From: Stentor coeruleus
Lineage: Eukaryota > Ciliophora > Heterotrichea > Heterotrichida > Stentoridae
Direction of reading: 5' to 3'
Assembly: GCA_001970955.1 (NCBI GenBank)
Contig: MPUH01000160.1
Location: 28,549-92,548, forward strand
DNA length: 64,000 nt
The translations under genes and the position numbers were made by a program. Positions 1 to 10,694 of the stretch are shown here, in pieces. Below the pieces are notes generated by a model that searched no databases, was not told the DNA's origin, and saw only the letters and a list, made by a program, of their open reading frames with translations. The stretch's first letter is position 1, and every line of letters begins with the position of its first letter.

Positions 1-652
1 ATCAATAGCAAAAAGGAGTGATCTGGCCAAACAAAAGAAAATCAAATCCCGTCTGAGCTGTTCAGCCATCCAAAAAGCAAAAGCTAATCTCTGCTCTCTA
101 ACACAAGAGCCAATATCCCCACCAATAGTCGCATGTAAACTAGGTTTTTTCCACAACAAAGAGCCTCTTCTCAAATCTTTACCAACAAAAAAACTCCCTT
201 CTGATTTCAATCATATAACTTTCCAAAAAGATATCATAGAAGCAAAACTTCATATAGATGAAACTGGACTTTCATGTCCCGTAAGGGGTATAGAGTTCAA
301 TGGAGTTAATTAATTTCATATCATGTGGAACTGTGGTTGTGTTTTATCAGATAAAGCTCTTAAAGAAATCCCATCATCAACATGTCTTATGTGTAGTTCA
401 CCAATAACTTTAAAAATCCATTTAAATCAAAGTAAAGAAGAACAGAAATCAAATAAAATCTCATTAGGTGTTAAAAGGGTAAAAAAAACCTCTGAGCCAG
501 AAATAATGAAAAAAGCTAAACTTGTTGATATGGTTGAAATAGAAAAAACTCATCAGGCTTCTTTATCCAGTGAAGTGTATAAATCCTTGTTTTCAACAAC
601 TGAAGCCTCAGAAACTTTTTGTTGTAGACATCTGAGAGCAGGATTACGTTAA
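1..652 (+). CDS. RTF2-like protein, 5' truncated, with in-frame TAA
   Basis: RTF2 (replication termination factor 2) proteins are nuclear, with a degenerate RING/U-box-like fold, and act at stalled replication forks. The frame beginning at base 2 is open from the window edge and shows LCSLTQEPISPPIVACKLG, then GLSCPVRGIEFNG, then from 326 on WNCGCVLSDKALKEI and TCLMCSSPI. These match the order of the RTF2 domain in other eukaryotes. The frame is broken by TAA at 311-313, exactly between the 'CPV.G.EFNG' and 'CGCV' blocks, where homologues simply continue. No GT..AG intron of any length fits across it. An ATG at 323 lies in the same frame, so one reading frame continues to the stop at 652. Family assignment is confident. 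Whether this is an error, a readthrough site or a pseudogene is open. Confidence 0.72.
311..313 (+). other. In-frame TAA inside the RTF2 domain
   Basis: The TAA is in the same frame as the conserved residues on both sides. Everywhere else in the window TAA acts as a normal stop, for example in the uL5, UNC119 and COMMD4 genes. A single-base sequence error is the simplest explanation. Confidence 0.6.
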
Positions 653-673
653 TGATTTTATAAACTTTATCTA

Positions 674-1070
674 TTACTTAGCTCGTTCTATAAATGGCAA
701 AGTTAATTCAATACCAATATTCCTTTCTACTTCTTCTATTCGAGTACCTAAAAGGAGGATGTTTTGTTCAAGCTTCATTTTTTCTTGATTCAAAGATGTG
801 ATTTGTTGTTTTAAGAAACTAATTTCGCTTTTTTCTTCACTGACTAAACTTTTGAATTCCTTTTCCAGTTTTTCCACCTTCGTCTAATATGCGGTTGGTT
901 ATATCATTATTAGCTTCTTGGTTATTTGTTTCTATGATTCGTGATTCATTACGGATTTGCTCGTAGTCTTGTTTAGATTCATGCATTACACGGGATAAAA
1001 TATCTAGTTGTTGATGAATATGGATAATAAATTCTTTGATATCAGTCTGCCTGTCATTTGGTGATTCCAT
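674..1070 (-). CDS. Small coiled-coil protein, probable single frameshift
   Basis: Not recognised. Two overlapping minus frames make most sense as one gene. The upstream frame (1070 to 837) starts MESPNDRQTDIKEF and is rich in Q/E heptads. The downstream frame (about 877 to 674) starts with GTG, not ATG, and continues as a long E/K/L coiled coil ending in FIERAK. No 15-16 nt GT..AG intron connects them. Removing one G in the GG around 879 would fuse them smoothly (ILDE-VEKLEKEF) into a protein of about 131 residues, almost entirely coiled coil. The frameshift is therefore probably a base-call error, though a real mutation is possible. Divergent from the PDI-like gene on its right. Confidence 0.5.
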
Positions 1071-1278
1071 TGTTATAGGATATTTATAAGAAAAAATAAA
1101 AAGAAAGGATAATTTTTGAAAAAAAAACTACAAAGCTAATTAAAGTATTCTTGGGTTAAAAGGATTTAAACCATTTTTTAAGGAAATTTGATTGAAATTG
1201 TTTTTGATATTATATAAAATTTATACTTATTAATCTCAACCTTTTAAATATGTTTAGCGAGATTATTAGAAAATAGAC

Positions 1279-2658
1279 ATGTTGATTTTTGCTTTGTTCC
1301 TTTTGAGCTTTGCAGAAGTTGACTATGTCAAAGTACAAGACATAGATGCGTTGGTTAAGGAAAAAAAGGGTCTTAAAGCTTTTGCTTTTTGTGATGGGCT
1401 TATGGATCCCTGCAAATTTTTCTTCATGAGTACTAGGAATTACTTAGCAAAAGTCAGAGGGTTTGTAGGCCAAGTTGATGTTAGTTCACCTGAAGATATT
1501 GAAAAAGCTAGAGAATATGGCTTAAGCGACTACCCTTATATAATATACTATGAGGATTCTAAAGAATATATACAATACCAAGGCTCTTTAGAACCAATAG
1601 ATATTTATACAAACCTTGATAGAATAGCAATGGGTCCAATCGAAATCCCTGATTTAAATACTCTTTTAATCTCATTAGACTCAGAATACAATATTGATGG
1701 ACTTTTATTAACCATAAACCTACCAAATTTCCAATCATTATCCTCAGAATTCTTAACTTTTTTCCCTGTTGCCTATACAACTTCATCTGAAATCCAAGAT
1801 CATTTTTCTTGTAAAACTTGTGCTATTGTTTTTAGACCTAAAATCCTTTTAAGCAATAATCTTAATCCATATACAATCATAAAAGACCTTGTTTCTTCTT
1901 CTGATATCATATCATCGTATTATAAAGACTTATCTTTTCTAACACCAAACAGTCATATTTGGACAATAAAAGATAAACCACTTTTAACATTATATGGGAA
2001 ATTTTCTCCTAGAGAAGAACCTACACAAACAAGGTATATTGTTACTAGAATTAATAAAGCACTTAGTCAATATTATGGAGAATTTACAACAGCATTAGGT
2101 AAAATTGATGATTTTAAATGGATTTTAGATGAAATGGGACTTGGATCACATAGAAATCTATCTATGATTGATGATATGGAAAATGTTTATGTTCAAGAAT
2201 CAATATTTTCAACAACAGGAACTTTGGTTACTGAAAATATTGTGAGTTTTGTTATGGGGTATAAGGAAAAAAAACTTAAAAATTATGTGATTTCTGAGCC
2301 AATACCTGAAAAACCTTATGAAAATGGGGTAAAAATTCTTGTAGGTCATACAATTGATGAAACAATACAAAATACTAAAGAGGATATGGTGATTCTTGTG
2401 TACTCGATTTATGATTCAAATACCCCTAGTGTGATTGTGCTTATTGAGAAATTAGCAGAAAAAATGCCCATGTTGGTTTTCGGTAAAATTGAAGGCAATC
2501 GAAATTATGTACCAAGTGGACTTGAGACTTATACACTTCCTGTTGCATATTATCTTAAAAATGGTTATCAACCTCAGAAGGTAGATATAAATTATGAAGA
2601 TCCTACAATAACGATTAAGAACATACAGATGCTTTATAGATCAAGTCAAGACTTATAG
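1279..2658 (+). CDS. PDI-like ER protein lacking CxxC active sites
   Basis: 459 residues. Starts with a signal peptide (MLIFALFLLSFAEV), then a thioredoxin-like domain (residues about 15-110) with a CDGLMDPCKFF loop in place of the CGHC catalytic site, a cis-proline-like 'YPYIIYYED', and 'YQGSLEP' as in PDI a-domains. A middle region (about 120-300) has no clear motif. The last 110 residues again look like a PDI a' domain (VKILVGHTIDE, then LPVAYYLKNG), but the active site is replaced by IYDSNTPSV. The protein ends SSQDL, loosely like an ER-retrieval tail but not a standard KDEL/HDEL. Probably a redox-inactive PDI relative acting as a chaperone or binding subunit in the ER; that role is inferred. 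Confidence 0.65.
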   Translation: MLIFALFLLSFAEVDYVKVQDIDALVKEKKGLKAFAFCDGLMDPCKFFFMSTRNYLAKVRGFVGQVDVSSPEDIEKAREYGLSDYPYIIYYEDSKEYIQYQGSLEPIDIYTNLDRIAMGPIEIPDLNTLLISLDSEYNIDGLLLTINLPNFQSLSSEFLTFFPVAYTTSSEIQDHFSCKTCAIVFRPKILLSNNLNPYTIIKDLVSSSDIISSYYKDLSFLTPNSHIWTIKDKPLLTLYGKFSPREEPTQTRYIVTRINKALSQYYGEFTTALGKIDDFKWILDEMGLGSHRNLSMIDDMENVYVQESIFSTTGTLVTENIVSFVMGYKEKKLKNYVISEPIPEKPYENGVKILVGHTIDETIQNTKEDMVILVYSIYDSNTPSVIVLIEKLAEKMPMLVFGKIEGNRNYVPSGLETYTLPVAYYLKNGYQPQKVDINYEDPTITIKNIQMLYRSSQDL

Positions 2659-2804
2659 TTTAATTAAATTTCTCATAGAAAAAATGGCTAATTTCATATC
2701 TTAAAATCTAAAAAAATCTACATATTTTCATTATTAATCAGTATCTAAAGCATAACCTTCGCAAAATCTCAAAATTAAATTCTAAATTTAATCAAATTAA
2801 CTAA

Positions 2805-5099
2805 TTAGTCCTGGGCTATTGATAAAAAGCCAGTTGGTTCAGGATCACAACAAATTACTCCAAGATCAATATTAAACTCCCAATCAATATCATCAGCTTC
2901 TTCATCCTCTTCAACTTCTTCAGCCTCATCTTCTGCTTCAATAACATCATCAGCTGAAACTGGTGTGATTTCATCTTCCTCATAATCATCAACCACAACT
3001 GAAACAGCATCATCTTGTTCATCAGGGCTAACAGAAACTTCCTCATCAGATGAATCCTGTTCATCTTCAGAAATAGGTGATAATGAATCAACAGTATCTT
3101 CAACATTATCAGTTTCAACATCATCAGTCTCACCATCAGGATTAACAGGTAAATCTTCAGCTTCATCTTCATCAACTCCATCAGTTGATTCAGGGTCAAT
3201 AGCAAGATCTTCTGTTTCAGTTTCAACTTCTTCAGCAGCAGCAGGGTTTTCAGTATCAGCATCAGCACTAACATCAGTATCTAAAGCTAAATCATCACTT
3301 CCAGCAGAATCTTCAGCTTCATCAGCATCATCTTCAGCATCTTCAACCTCATCTTCAGCATCAGGATTATTAGTTTCAGTAGCAGAATCTCCATCAATAT
3401 TTACTGTAGCATCATCATCTTCTTCTTCAATTTCAGGGGTTATAGTAAGTTCTTCATCTTCAACTACACCATCAGCTTCAGGATTTTCTGTGTCAGCAGA
3501 ATCACTTGAATCAATATCTGAAGTAACAGTTTCTTCTTCAGCTTCTTCAACAGCTTCAACTTCATCTTCAGCATCAGGATTTAAAGTTTCTGCAGCTTCA
3601 TCATCATCTAAGTTAACTTCAGCTTCATCATCTTCAGCAGTATCATAATCATCACCTTCTTCTAATTCAGTTTCACTTATAGCAACAACTTCTTCTTCAA
3701 CAACATCATCAGCTTCTGGATTGCTAGTATCAGCATCATCACTAGTATCATCATTTATTGTAATATCTTCCTCTTCAGCATCTTCAATTTCATCTTCAGC
3801 TACAGGGTTAAGATTTTCTTCAGTATCATCACCATCAGTATTAACTTCAATATCTTCAGTTTCTTCAGTTTCATAGGTATCATCATCTTCTTCAATCTCT
3901 TCAGTACTAACTGCAATTTCAGTTACTTCAACTTCATCTTCAGCTTCAGGGTTTTCAGTATCAGCTGAATCATCTTCATCAACATTTAAAGTTAAATCTT
4001 CAGTTTCATCTTCTTCAGCTTCTAATTGTTCGTCAACTGCATCAGGGTTTGCTGATTCATCTTCATCATCCCCTTCAATATTTGACTCAACAGTTTCAGT
4101 TTCTAAATCAAAATCATCACCTTCTTCAAGTTCTTCAGTACTTACAGTAACCGTTTCTTCTTCTATTTCATCAACTGCATCATCATTTAAAGTATCAGCG
4201 CTTTCATCATCATCAACATTAGCTGTTATTTCAGTTTCTTCAGCTTCTTCAGCTGCTTCAATTTCTTCATCAGCTACAGGGTTTTCAGTATCTTGTGTTT
4301 CATCATCATCAACATTTACTTCAGCAGTTGTTGTTTCTTCAATATCAAAATCTCCATCATCTTCAATATCTTCTTCATTTATAGCAATATCATCTTCTAC
4401 TTCAACTTCTTCAGTATCTTCAGGAACTTCAGGATTTTCGGTATCAACTTCATCGCTATCATCAAGATTAACTGTTGTTGCTTCTTCTTCAATTTCTTCA
4501 GCAGCATCAATTTCATCTTCAGCAGCTTCATTAAGTGTATCTTGAGTTTCATCATCATCTATGTTTACTGTAACTTCTTCTGTTGTTGATAAAGGCTCAT
4601 CTTCATCTTCAACTGNTTTACTGTAACTTCTTCTGTTGTTGATAAAGGCTCATCTTCATCTTCAACTGGATCTTCTGATTGGTCAAGAGGAACTTCTTCA
4701 ATATCTTCTTCAACTTCACCAGGTTCTTCTTCAGCTTCTTCAGTAATTTCTTCAACTTCTTCATCGTTTGTTGGATTTTCATCTTCTTCGGTTTCATCAT
4801 CTGCAACATCATCAGGGGTTTGAGTTTCAGTTTCTTCCCCATCTTCAGTTTCTTCTTCAACTTCATCTTCAGGTTTATCGTCACCAGTATCTCCGGTATC
4901 AGTTTCTAAAACTTCTTCTTCTAGTTCTGGTACTTCTTCACCTTCACCTGGTTCTTCTTCAAGAGGTTCACCTTCGTCAACTATTTCTTCAGTAGTTTCA
5001 TCGGTTTCTTCAGTTGTCTCATCCGTTACTTCATCAGTGGTTTCTTCTTCTTCTTCAGGTTTATCATCTGTAACCCCAGAAGATGCGCCATCGTCAGCA

Positions 5100-5130
<31 letters not shown>

Positions 5131-5141
5131 CTTCTTCTTCT

Positions 5142-5180
<39 letters not shown>

Positions 5181-5434
5181 TCTTCTTCTTCTTCCTCTTC
5201 CTCTTCTTCTACCTCTTCGTTTTCAGTCAATTCATCATCTTCCCCATCACCTTCATCATCATTATCATTATTCTCAATAATTTCAGAATCATCACTATCA
5301 TCATCTTGCTGGATAAAACTAACAGGGTTAGAGCTAGACAATTGATCCTGAGCTGATAATTTAGATTGCATTGCTATTTGAGCTCCTTGAATTGTAAGAA
5401 GTAGCAATATGAAAGCGATACCTTTAGGAAACAT
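2805..5434 (-). CDS. Very acidic secreted repeat protein
   Basis: No known family recognised. The chosen start is the ATG at 5432-5434; the frame runs a little further to a TTG at 5467. It begins MFPKGIAFILLLLTIQGAQIA, a good signal peptide, so the product is probably secreted or luminal. An N at 4616 sits between two identical 52-nt copies. Removing one copy plus the N (53 nt) restores a single open frame of 858 residues down to TAA at 2805, checked codon by codon through 2805-4615. Nearly all residues are D, E, T, S, V, N or A. After a poly-Glu run come imperfect alternating units of about 33 and 45 residues built on 'xxNPxAxDEVE' and 'STEELEEGDDxD'. The last 30 residues differ (IDWEFNIDLGVICCDPEP). 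A calcium-binding luminal or extracellular matrix protein is a guess from composition. Confidence 0.75.
4564..4668. repeat. 52-nt direct copies around N (join artefact)
   Basis: Copies 4564-4615 and 4617-4668 are identical and flank the N at 4616. Collapsing them restores the acidic-protein frame, so the duplication is an assembly artefact. Confidence 0.9.
5101..5208 (-). repeat. Poly-Glu trinucleotide tract
   Basis: A nearly pure TTC/CTC run on the plus strand (GAA/GAG on the coding strand) encodes roughly 40 consecutive Glu residues in the acidic secreted protein. The middle is perfect TTC; a few CTC interruptions lie towards the 5' end of the gene. Such a tract is prone to length change and misassembly. 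Confidence 0.9.
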
Positions 5435-7232
5435 ATTATTATAGGGGTTAAAACGGCTCTCAAGCAAATTAGCTCGTAAATATGGAATATATAGATCGCT
5501 ATAAAAATCCCTATTTTCCAGTTTTCACGACCTCGATAGCAATGAATTGTACCATAAATAACCCCATTTTTAGTTTCTATATAGTATATTTATGCTAAAT
5601 TTTGTATCAGATGAGCATTATAATACTTATTTCAATAGTTCAAAAATATATAAATTTTTTTTTTGTAATGATTGGCTAGTATGCAAAGATATAATGTTAT
5701 CGCAATGATTTATAAATAAGATGATTGAAGTTTCTGATTTGTTTATATAGAAATTTATGAAGAAAATTGATAAGAACTCATTGCAAGAAGTTCAGAATTT
5801 AAGATTTTTATGCGAAAAGTGCTAAAATGATGATATTTAAGCATTTAGTTTTTATATTCGAAATTTATGAGGTTTGAGTAATTTTTGTTTACAATTGGAC
5901 TATGATCTTTTATTTTTATTCAATTCTAACAAGTTTTTTGGATATATATGCTTTTTTTTACTATGATTAAGGTTATGAATAGTTTGTGAGGATGCTTTAA
6001 GTTATATATGTTTAGTCTAAACAATGTATCTAATTAAATTTCACTCATATAGGCTAGTTAATTTTTCCTTATATATTTTCAGCTTATTGAAAAAATCTTT
6101 TTGATTTAACGCATAATTTTTAGAAGTTGATTAGGATATTGATATTTTACTTTATGATAAGAAAAATGCTATTGCAATTTCAGGTGAAGATTTTATTGAA
6201 ATATGTTTTTAATGTTAAATGATATATTTATGATAAGAAATATTTTGAAATACGCTTTGGTATATTTTTAAGTAATATTTTTATTTTTTTTTATAGTGAA
6301 AAGATCTAGACACTTAGAATTTAAATTATACAATGTTATATCATATGAAATATGCTTTATTAGTTTTATATTTGCTGTAAAGAATATTTTAAGTTTTGGT
6401 TATACCTTTGCTATTGAGATTTATAAAAAAGATTATTAGTTTAGGCAAAAAAAATAAGACTTTAAAAATTTTTACGGATCTTAAATTTATTATAGGCTTT
6501 ATTATAATTTATATATTGCTATAGATAATAAATAAACGAATTATGAAGTGAATTTAGATATGTTGTATATTGTAATAGTAAATAGTTTTGATTAAAATGA
6601 TAATTTTTTTTTGCTAGTGCAGTTTGTAAACTGATTTTAGGAAATTTTTATAATAAATATGATTTAAGTTTGAGAGTAAAATTTATTGAGTATTAAAAAT
6701 ATTCATAAAGGCTAAAGCGTTTGCTATCATAAATTTGCCATAGCATTATCCTAACATAATTTCATAAATCTTTCTATAATTCCCTTAGCGCCTTACCTAT
6801 ACATAATTACCTATCCTACTTCAACCAAAACATATTTTGCAATAAAAAAATACAATCAATCAAAAGAAAACCTCATAACTATCGTCTGCCAAAATATTAC
6901 AAAACCCTTTTAATCTTACTTATACAAAATAAGCTAATAAACAATAACACCATAAACTTAACATCTTATTTAAACCCACAACCTCATCTTCCAGCATCCA
7001 AAAAAAGTTCTAAAACTTTATCATAAAATAAAAAAGCATCTTCCATCAAATCACATAATTTCCTAGCTCCTCACAATCAATACCCATAAAAGCCATTCTT
7101 AATAAAACAATCTTCACATTCAATCTTCCAAAAACAATAATTCCTCAAAATTTCCTATCAAATTCCCTTCCTTTAAACTTTAATAGGACTTTATCTTATC
7201 CAAACATTTGGGCTTTTATTAGGGTGATATAA
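5435..7232. other. Long AT-rich spacer
   Basis: About 1.8 kb with no supported gene, RNA or repeat. It lies between divergent genes. The left two thirds are A/T/G; from about 6730 to 7200 the plus strand becomes A/C/T-rich with few G, as in front of other plus-strand genes. Confidence 0.6.
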
Positions 7233-10200
7233 ATGGAAACAGATATTCGAGTACCATTGATTCGAGCTTCAGCTGAATTCGGATACTTAACAAAAAGTCG
7301 TTTATCAGAAGGTCCTAATAGAATAGACTCCCCTAAACTTCCTGCTAATTTATTAATGCTTGTAAATCAAGAAGAAAAGCCTTCAAGAATAAACACCCCT
7401 TCATTAAAATCACAAATTAGTACAGTGAAAAACACTGAAGATATTATCAAATTGTTATCACAAAACATTAAAGAAGTTTTTCCAAAAGTGATTAACAGCC
7501 CATATAGCTTTACTGATGTTAAGATATTATCATCTGAGACTCATGCTATTGCTGTGACTAATGAAGGGTTTTTAGTTTATGTCGATATACATAATAATAC
7601 TTTTGAAGAATCACAGCTCACTCAGCATCCATTAGCTTCTGTGCTTGTTTGTAGAAAAGACAGTCTAGCTTTTGTCAAAGAACTTGAACAAGGGAAAATC
7701 TATTGTATCGACCTCCCAGAACTCAAAGTACGCAAAACTTTAAAAATCCTTGGCGAGTCAACAAATGGTATTGGGCGTATGTGTTTGAGCCCAGAAGAAA
7801 ATTTTTTATATGCAAGACTATGGAAAGGTGAGATAATCCGTTGGAATATTGATACTTTAGGTAATTATGAAGTTCTTTTAACAGATCGCAACGTGTCTTG
7901 TATGAACATTTCTCCTGATGGACTTGTCGTTATAGGGACTTTAGATCGAAAACTTGCGTTGTATTCTTTGGTTTTTGAAAAAATCAGTGAAAAACCTGTG
8001 GATTTTATTGTTGATGCTTATATCAACTTTTCTTCATCAGGGCATTTGATTATTTTAGGTATGCAAAAAGATATAAGGGTTTTTGATAAAAGCACTTTGA
8101 TTTTAGCTTATGAGTTCCATGTTGGATGCCAAGCCAATGAGTGTAAAATGACTAATGATGATAAATTTGTCATTGCCGCTTTGGAATCAGGACATTTAGC
8201 ATTTTATAATACAGAACATAAGGAAAAGCAGTTTAAGATTAAAATTCATGATTCAAGTATTAAGTCAATGCATGTGACTGTAACTCAAGATAAAATTTAT
8301 ACTTTTGGGTCTGACAGTAAGTTAAGCCATGTGAAATTCCCAAGACTTAGTCTGTTTAAAACAGGCAGTGATCCTGATATAAGCATAAACACTCCATATT
8401 CTAACCGTGAAGAAGACCCTAAAGAACCAGAAAAATCCCTAAACATCATCGATAAACAAGAAAACGAACTTTTCAAACCTCTTTGTGTAGTCCAGACCCA
8501 CAATGGCAACCACCTCATAGCAGGAGGTGAAAGCAACAAAATCTTCATATTCGAAAGCTCAACAAAATCCCGAGAATCTGAACTAATCGGTCATCACGAT
8601 TATGTCCTAAGTTTAGCAATGCTTAATGAAAAAACCTTAGCATCAGGTAGTGCCGATCATACAATAATGATATGGTATTTCAAATCAAATTTACTAGTTC
8701 ATACCTTACACGGTCATGTCGGGGCAATAACCGCTTTATCAAGAATCGACATAAATCGTTTAGCTTCAGGAAGTCAAGATCGTTCAGTTAAAATTTGGGC
8801 ATGGGAAAATGCAATATTATTATATACAATTTCTGATCTTCCTGAACCTATTGTAGCATTAGCAGTACCAAGATCAAATAAATTATTAATAGGTATGAAA
8901 AAGCTTATTCAATGTTGGACTATAAACAATTATTCTCTTATATTTGAAAAAAAATGTGATGCCGATTTAAAAGCATTGAAATATACAGAATGTGGGTATA
9001 ATGATGATAAGAAAATTTTCTATGCACTAGGTAATGAAGAAAATTCGTTATGGATTGAAAATCCTTTTACTTGTAAAGAAATTACATATTGGGGCCCAGA
9101 AGAAGGGAAGACTTATGATTTGTTAACTTATATTAGAGATATGATGATGGGTAAAATACCACCTTATGATTCTGAGATGGATTTATGGCTTATTTCTCCT
9201 TATAATGTGAATGTATTACATTTTTATGCTTATTTTAATATCCCAGAGTATTTAGGTCAATCTATTGCTAATGGTACCCCGCTTATAAATTCGTCTACTG
9301 GGTCGAATCCTTTGACTATAGCTTTGGATAAAAAATATAAAGAATGTGTTGAGGTTATAATAAAAAGTGCTTGGAAAAGATATGCTTTAAATCCTTATTG
9401 TTTTGCTGGTATTGATGCTGAGACGATAACTGAACTTAATCATTTGGATACTTATCTTTTACCTAAAGTATATAGATTAGCTATAGGTAAACCATATTCT
9501 GCACCTAAATATTGTTCAAAAGAAGCTCGACTACCTGAAGTGAGTTTATCTTTTACTTCGATTTTAATACCAAAATATCTTATCGGTCCTAAGAATTTTG
9601 ATAGTAATGAAGTAGAAATCAGTTTTTTACAAAGCATTATACCTTTATATTTAAATCCAGGAAGCAGTAAAAGTTTAGAACTATTAAAAAGCCTTATAAA
9701 CTGTAAACAACCTGAAGTTTTTAGCACAGAAATGATCCAAACAATACTCAGGTTTAAATGGAATGGGGTTAAAAAACACCTTTTTTTCGAATGGGTGCTT
9801 TTTGTCTTATATTTCTTCTCTTTAGTCTATATCGCTCTTACTGAAGATCAAGATAAAATTAGATTTATTGTTCAACATACTATGGTTATTATTGGTTCTT
9901 TTATGTTTTTATTCAATCTTTATTATTCAATATTATCATGTACTTTTTCATATTTAGCTTATGTAGACTTCGCTAGAACTTTTACTATGATATTATATTT
10001 TGTCTTTTTATTACTCGATGATTCTAATTATAACTTTTATAGAAACCCAGCACTTATCGCAACTGTTGTTTTATCGTTTTTTGAAGGGATTTATTTTTTC
10101 AAGCTTTTCAAAGGAACTAGACATATTATTAGAATTACTTCAGAACTTATAAAAGAATCTTTAAGTTTATTGTTTTTGATATTTTATGTTGTTTTTGCAG

Positions 10201-10694
10201 TAGCTGTGGTTATTTGTATTAACTCAGGGTATCAATCGAATCCAGAGTCACAGGTTTTGATGTCAACTGTTGGGATGAATGATGAGGATGAGATGAATAA
10301 GATGTTTGTTGTGTTTATGGAATATGTTGGACCAGGGATTATATTTGTTGCACTTATTGCTGTTTGTGGGCATAATTATGAACAGAGTGTTAAAGAGTCG
10401 ATTGCTGTGGAATATAAAGAAATTGCCCAGTTGGTATTGAGAGGAGAGTATTTGATGCCTTGGAAACGTCGGGATAATTGGCTACAGTATATTCATATTG
10501 GCACTCATGAAAAATTTGTTGGGGTTGATAGGGTTAAAAAAGTAGCGAAGGTTGTCAAACAGGTAAAACAGGATCAAGATCAGTATAGGTTTGAGTTTAT
10601 GGAAGGTTTTGCTGAGATACGTGATAAGCTTGAAGGGATGCATTTGAATATTAAAAGCTTGAAAAAAGAAAGACGAAGCCCGAGGAAAAAATAA
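7233..10694 (+). CDS. WD40 - six-helix ion channel fusion protein
   Basis: 1153 residues. The first 600 or so form WD40 blades; the clearest are HHDYVLSLAMLNEKTLASGS..DHTIMIW and HVGAITALSRIDINRLASGS..DRSVKIW. A short ankyrin-like stretch follows (NPLTIALDKKYKECVEVII, residues about 695-715). From about 841 to 1045 there are hydrophobic segments spaced as in TRP/polycystin-type channels: FEWVLFVLYFFSLVYIAL, MVIIGSFMFLFNLYYSI, FTMILYFVFLLL, ALIATVVLSFFEGIYFF, LSLLFLIFYVVFAVAVV and VGPGIIFVALIAVC. The cytoplasmic tail is charged and ends KKERRSPRKK. Probably a cation channel whose large N-terminal propeller binds a partner. The loop before the last helix is short, so the pore is unclear. Confidence 0.75.
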   Translation: METDIRVPLIRASAEFGYLTKSRLSEGPNRIDSPKLPANLLMLVNQEEKPSRINTPSLKSQISTVKNTEDIIKLLSQNIKEVFPKVINSPYSFTDVKILSSETHAIAVTNEGFLVYVDIHNNTFEESQLTQHPLASVLVCRKDSLAFVKELEQGKIYCIDLPELKVRKTLKILGESTNGIGRMCLSPEENFLYARLWKGEIIRWNIDTLGNYEVLLTDRNVSCMNISPDGLVVIGTLDRKLALYSLVFEKISEKPVDFIVDAYINFSSSGHLIILGMQKDIRVFDKSTLILAYEFHVGCQANECKMTNDDKFVIAALESGHLAFYNTEHKEKQFKIKIHDSSIKSMHVTVTQDKIYTFGSDSKLSHVKFPRLSLFKTGSDPDISINTPYSNREEDPKEPEKSLNIIDKQENELFKPLCVVQTHNGNHLIAGGESNKIFIFESSTKSRESELIGHHDYVLSLAMLNEKTLASGSADHTIMIWYFKSNLLVHTLHGHVGAITALSRIDINRLASGSQDRSVKIWAWENAILLYTISDLPEPIVALAVPRSNKLLIGMKKLIQCWTINNYSLIFEKKCDADLKALKYTECGYNDDKKIFYALGNEENSLWIENPFTCKEITYWGPEEGKTYDLLTYIRDMMMGKIPPYDSEMDLWLISPYNVNVLHFYAYFNIPEYLGQSIANGTPLINSSTGSNPLTIALDKKYKECVEVIIKSAWKRYALNPYCFAGIDAETITELNHLDTYLLPKVYRLAIGKPYSAPKYCSKEARLPEVSLSFTSILIPKYLIGPKNFDSNEVEISFLQSIIPLYLNPGSSKSLELLKSLINCKQPEVFSTEMIQTILRFKWNGVKKHLFFEWVLFVLYFFSLVYIALTEDQDKIRFIVQHTMVIIGSFMFLFNLYYSILSCTFSYLAYVDFARTFTMILYFVFLLLDDSNYNFYRNPALIATVVLSFFEGIYFFKLFKGTRHIIRITSELIKESLSLLFLIFYVVFAVAVVICINSGYQSNPESQVLMSTVGMNDEDEMNKMFVVFMEYVGPGIIFVALIAVCGHNYEQSVKESIAVEYKEIAQLVLRGEYLMPWKRRDNWLQYIHIGTHEKFVGVDRVKKVAKVVKQVKQDQDQYRFEFMEGFAEIRDKLEGMHLNIKSLKKERRSPRKK

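Noticed and set aside
2332-2347. GT..TAG stretch of 16 nt inside the PDI-like gene
   Set aside because: Removing it would break the frame; the translated segment (VKILVG) fits the domain.
4293-5345. Several plus-strand Ser/Phe/Leu ORFs opposite the acidic gene
   Set aside because: Shadows of GAA/GAT codons (TTC/ATC) on the other strand.
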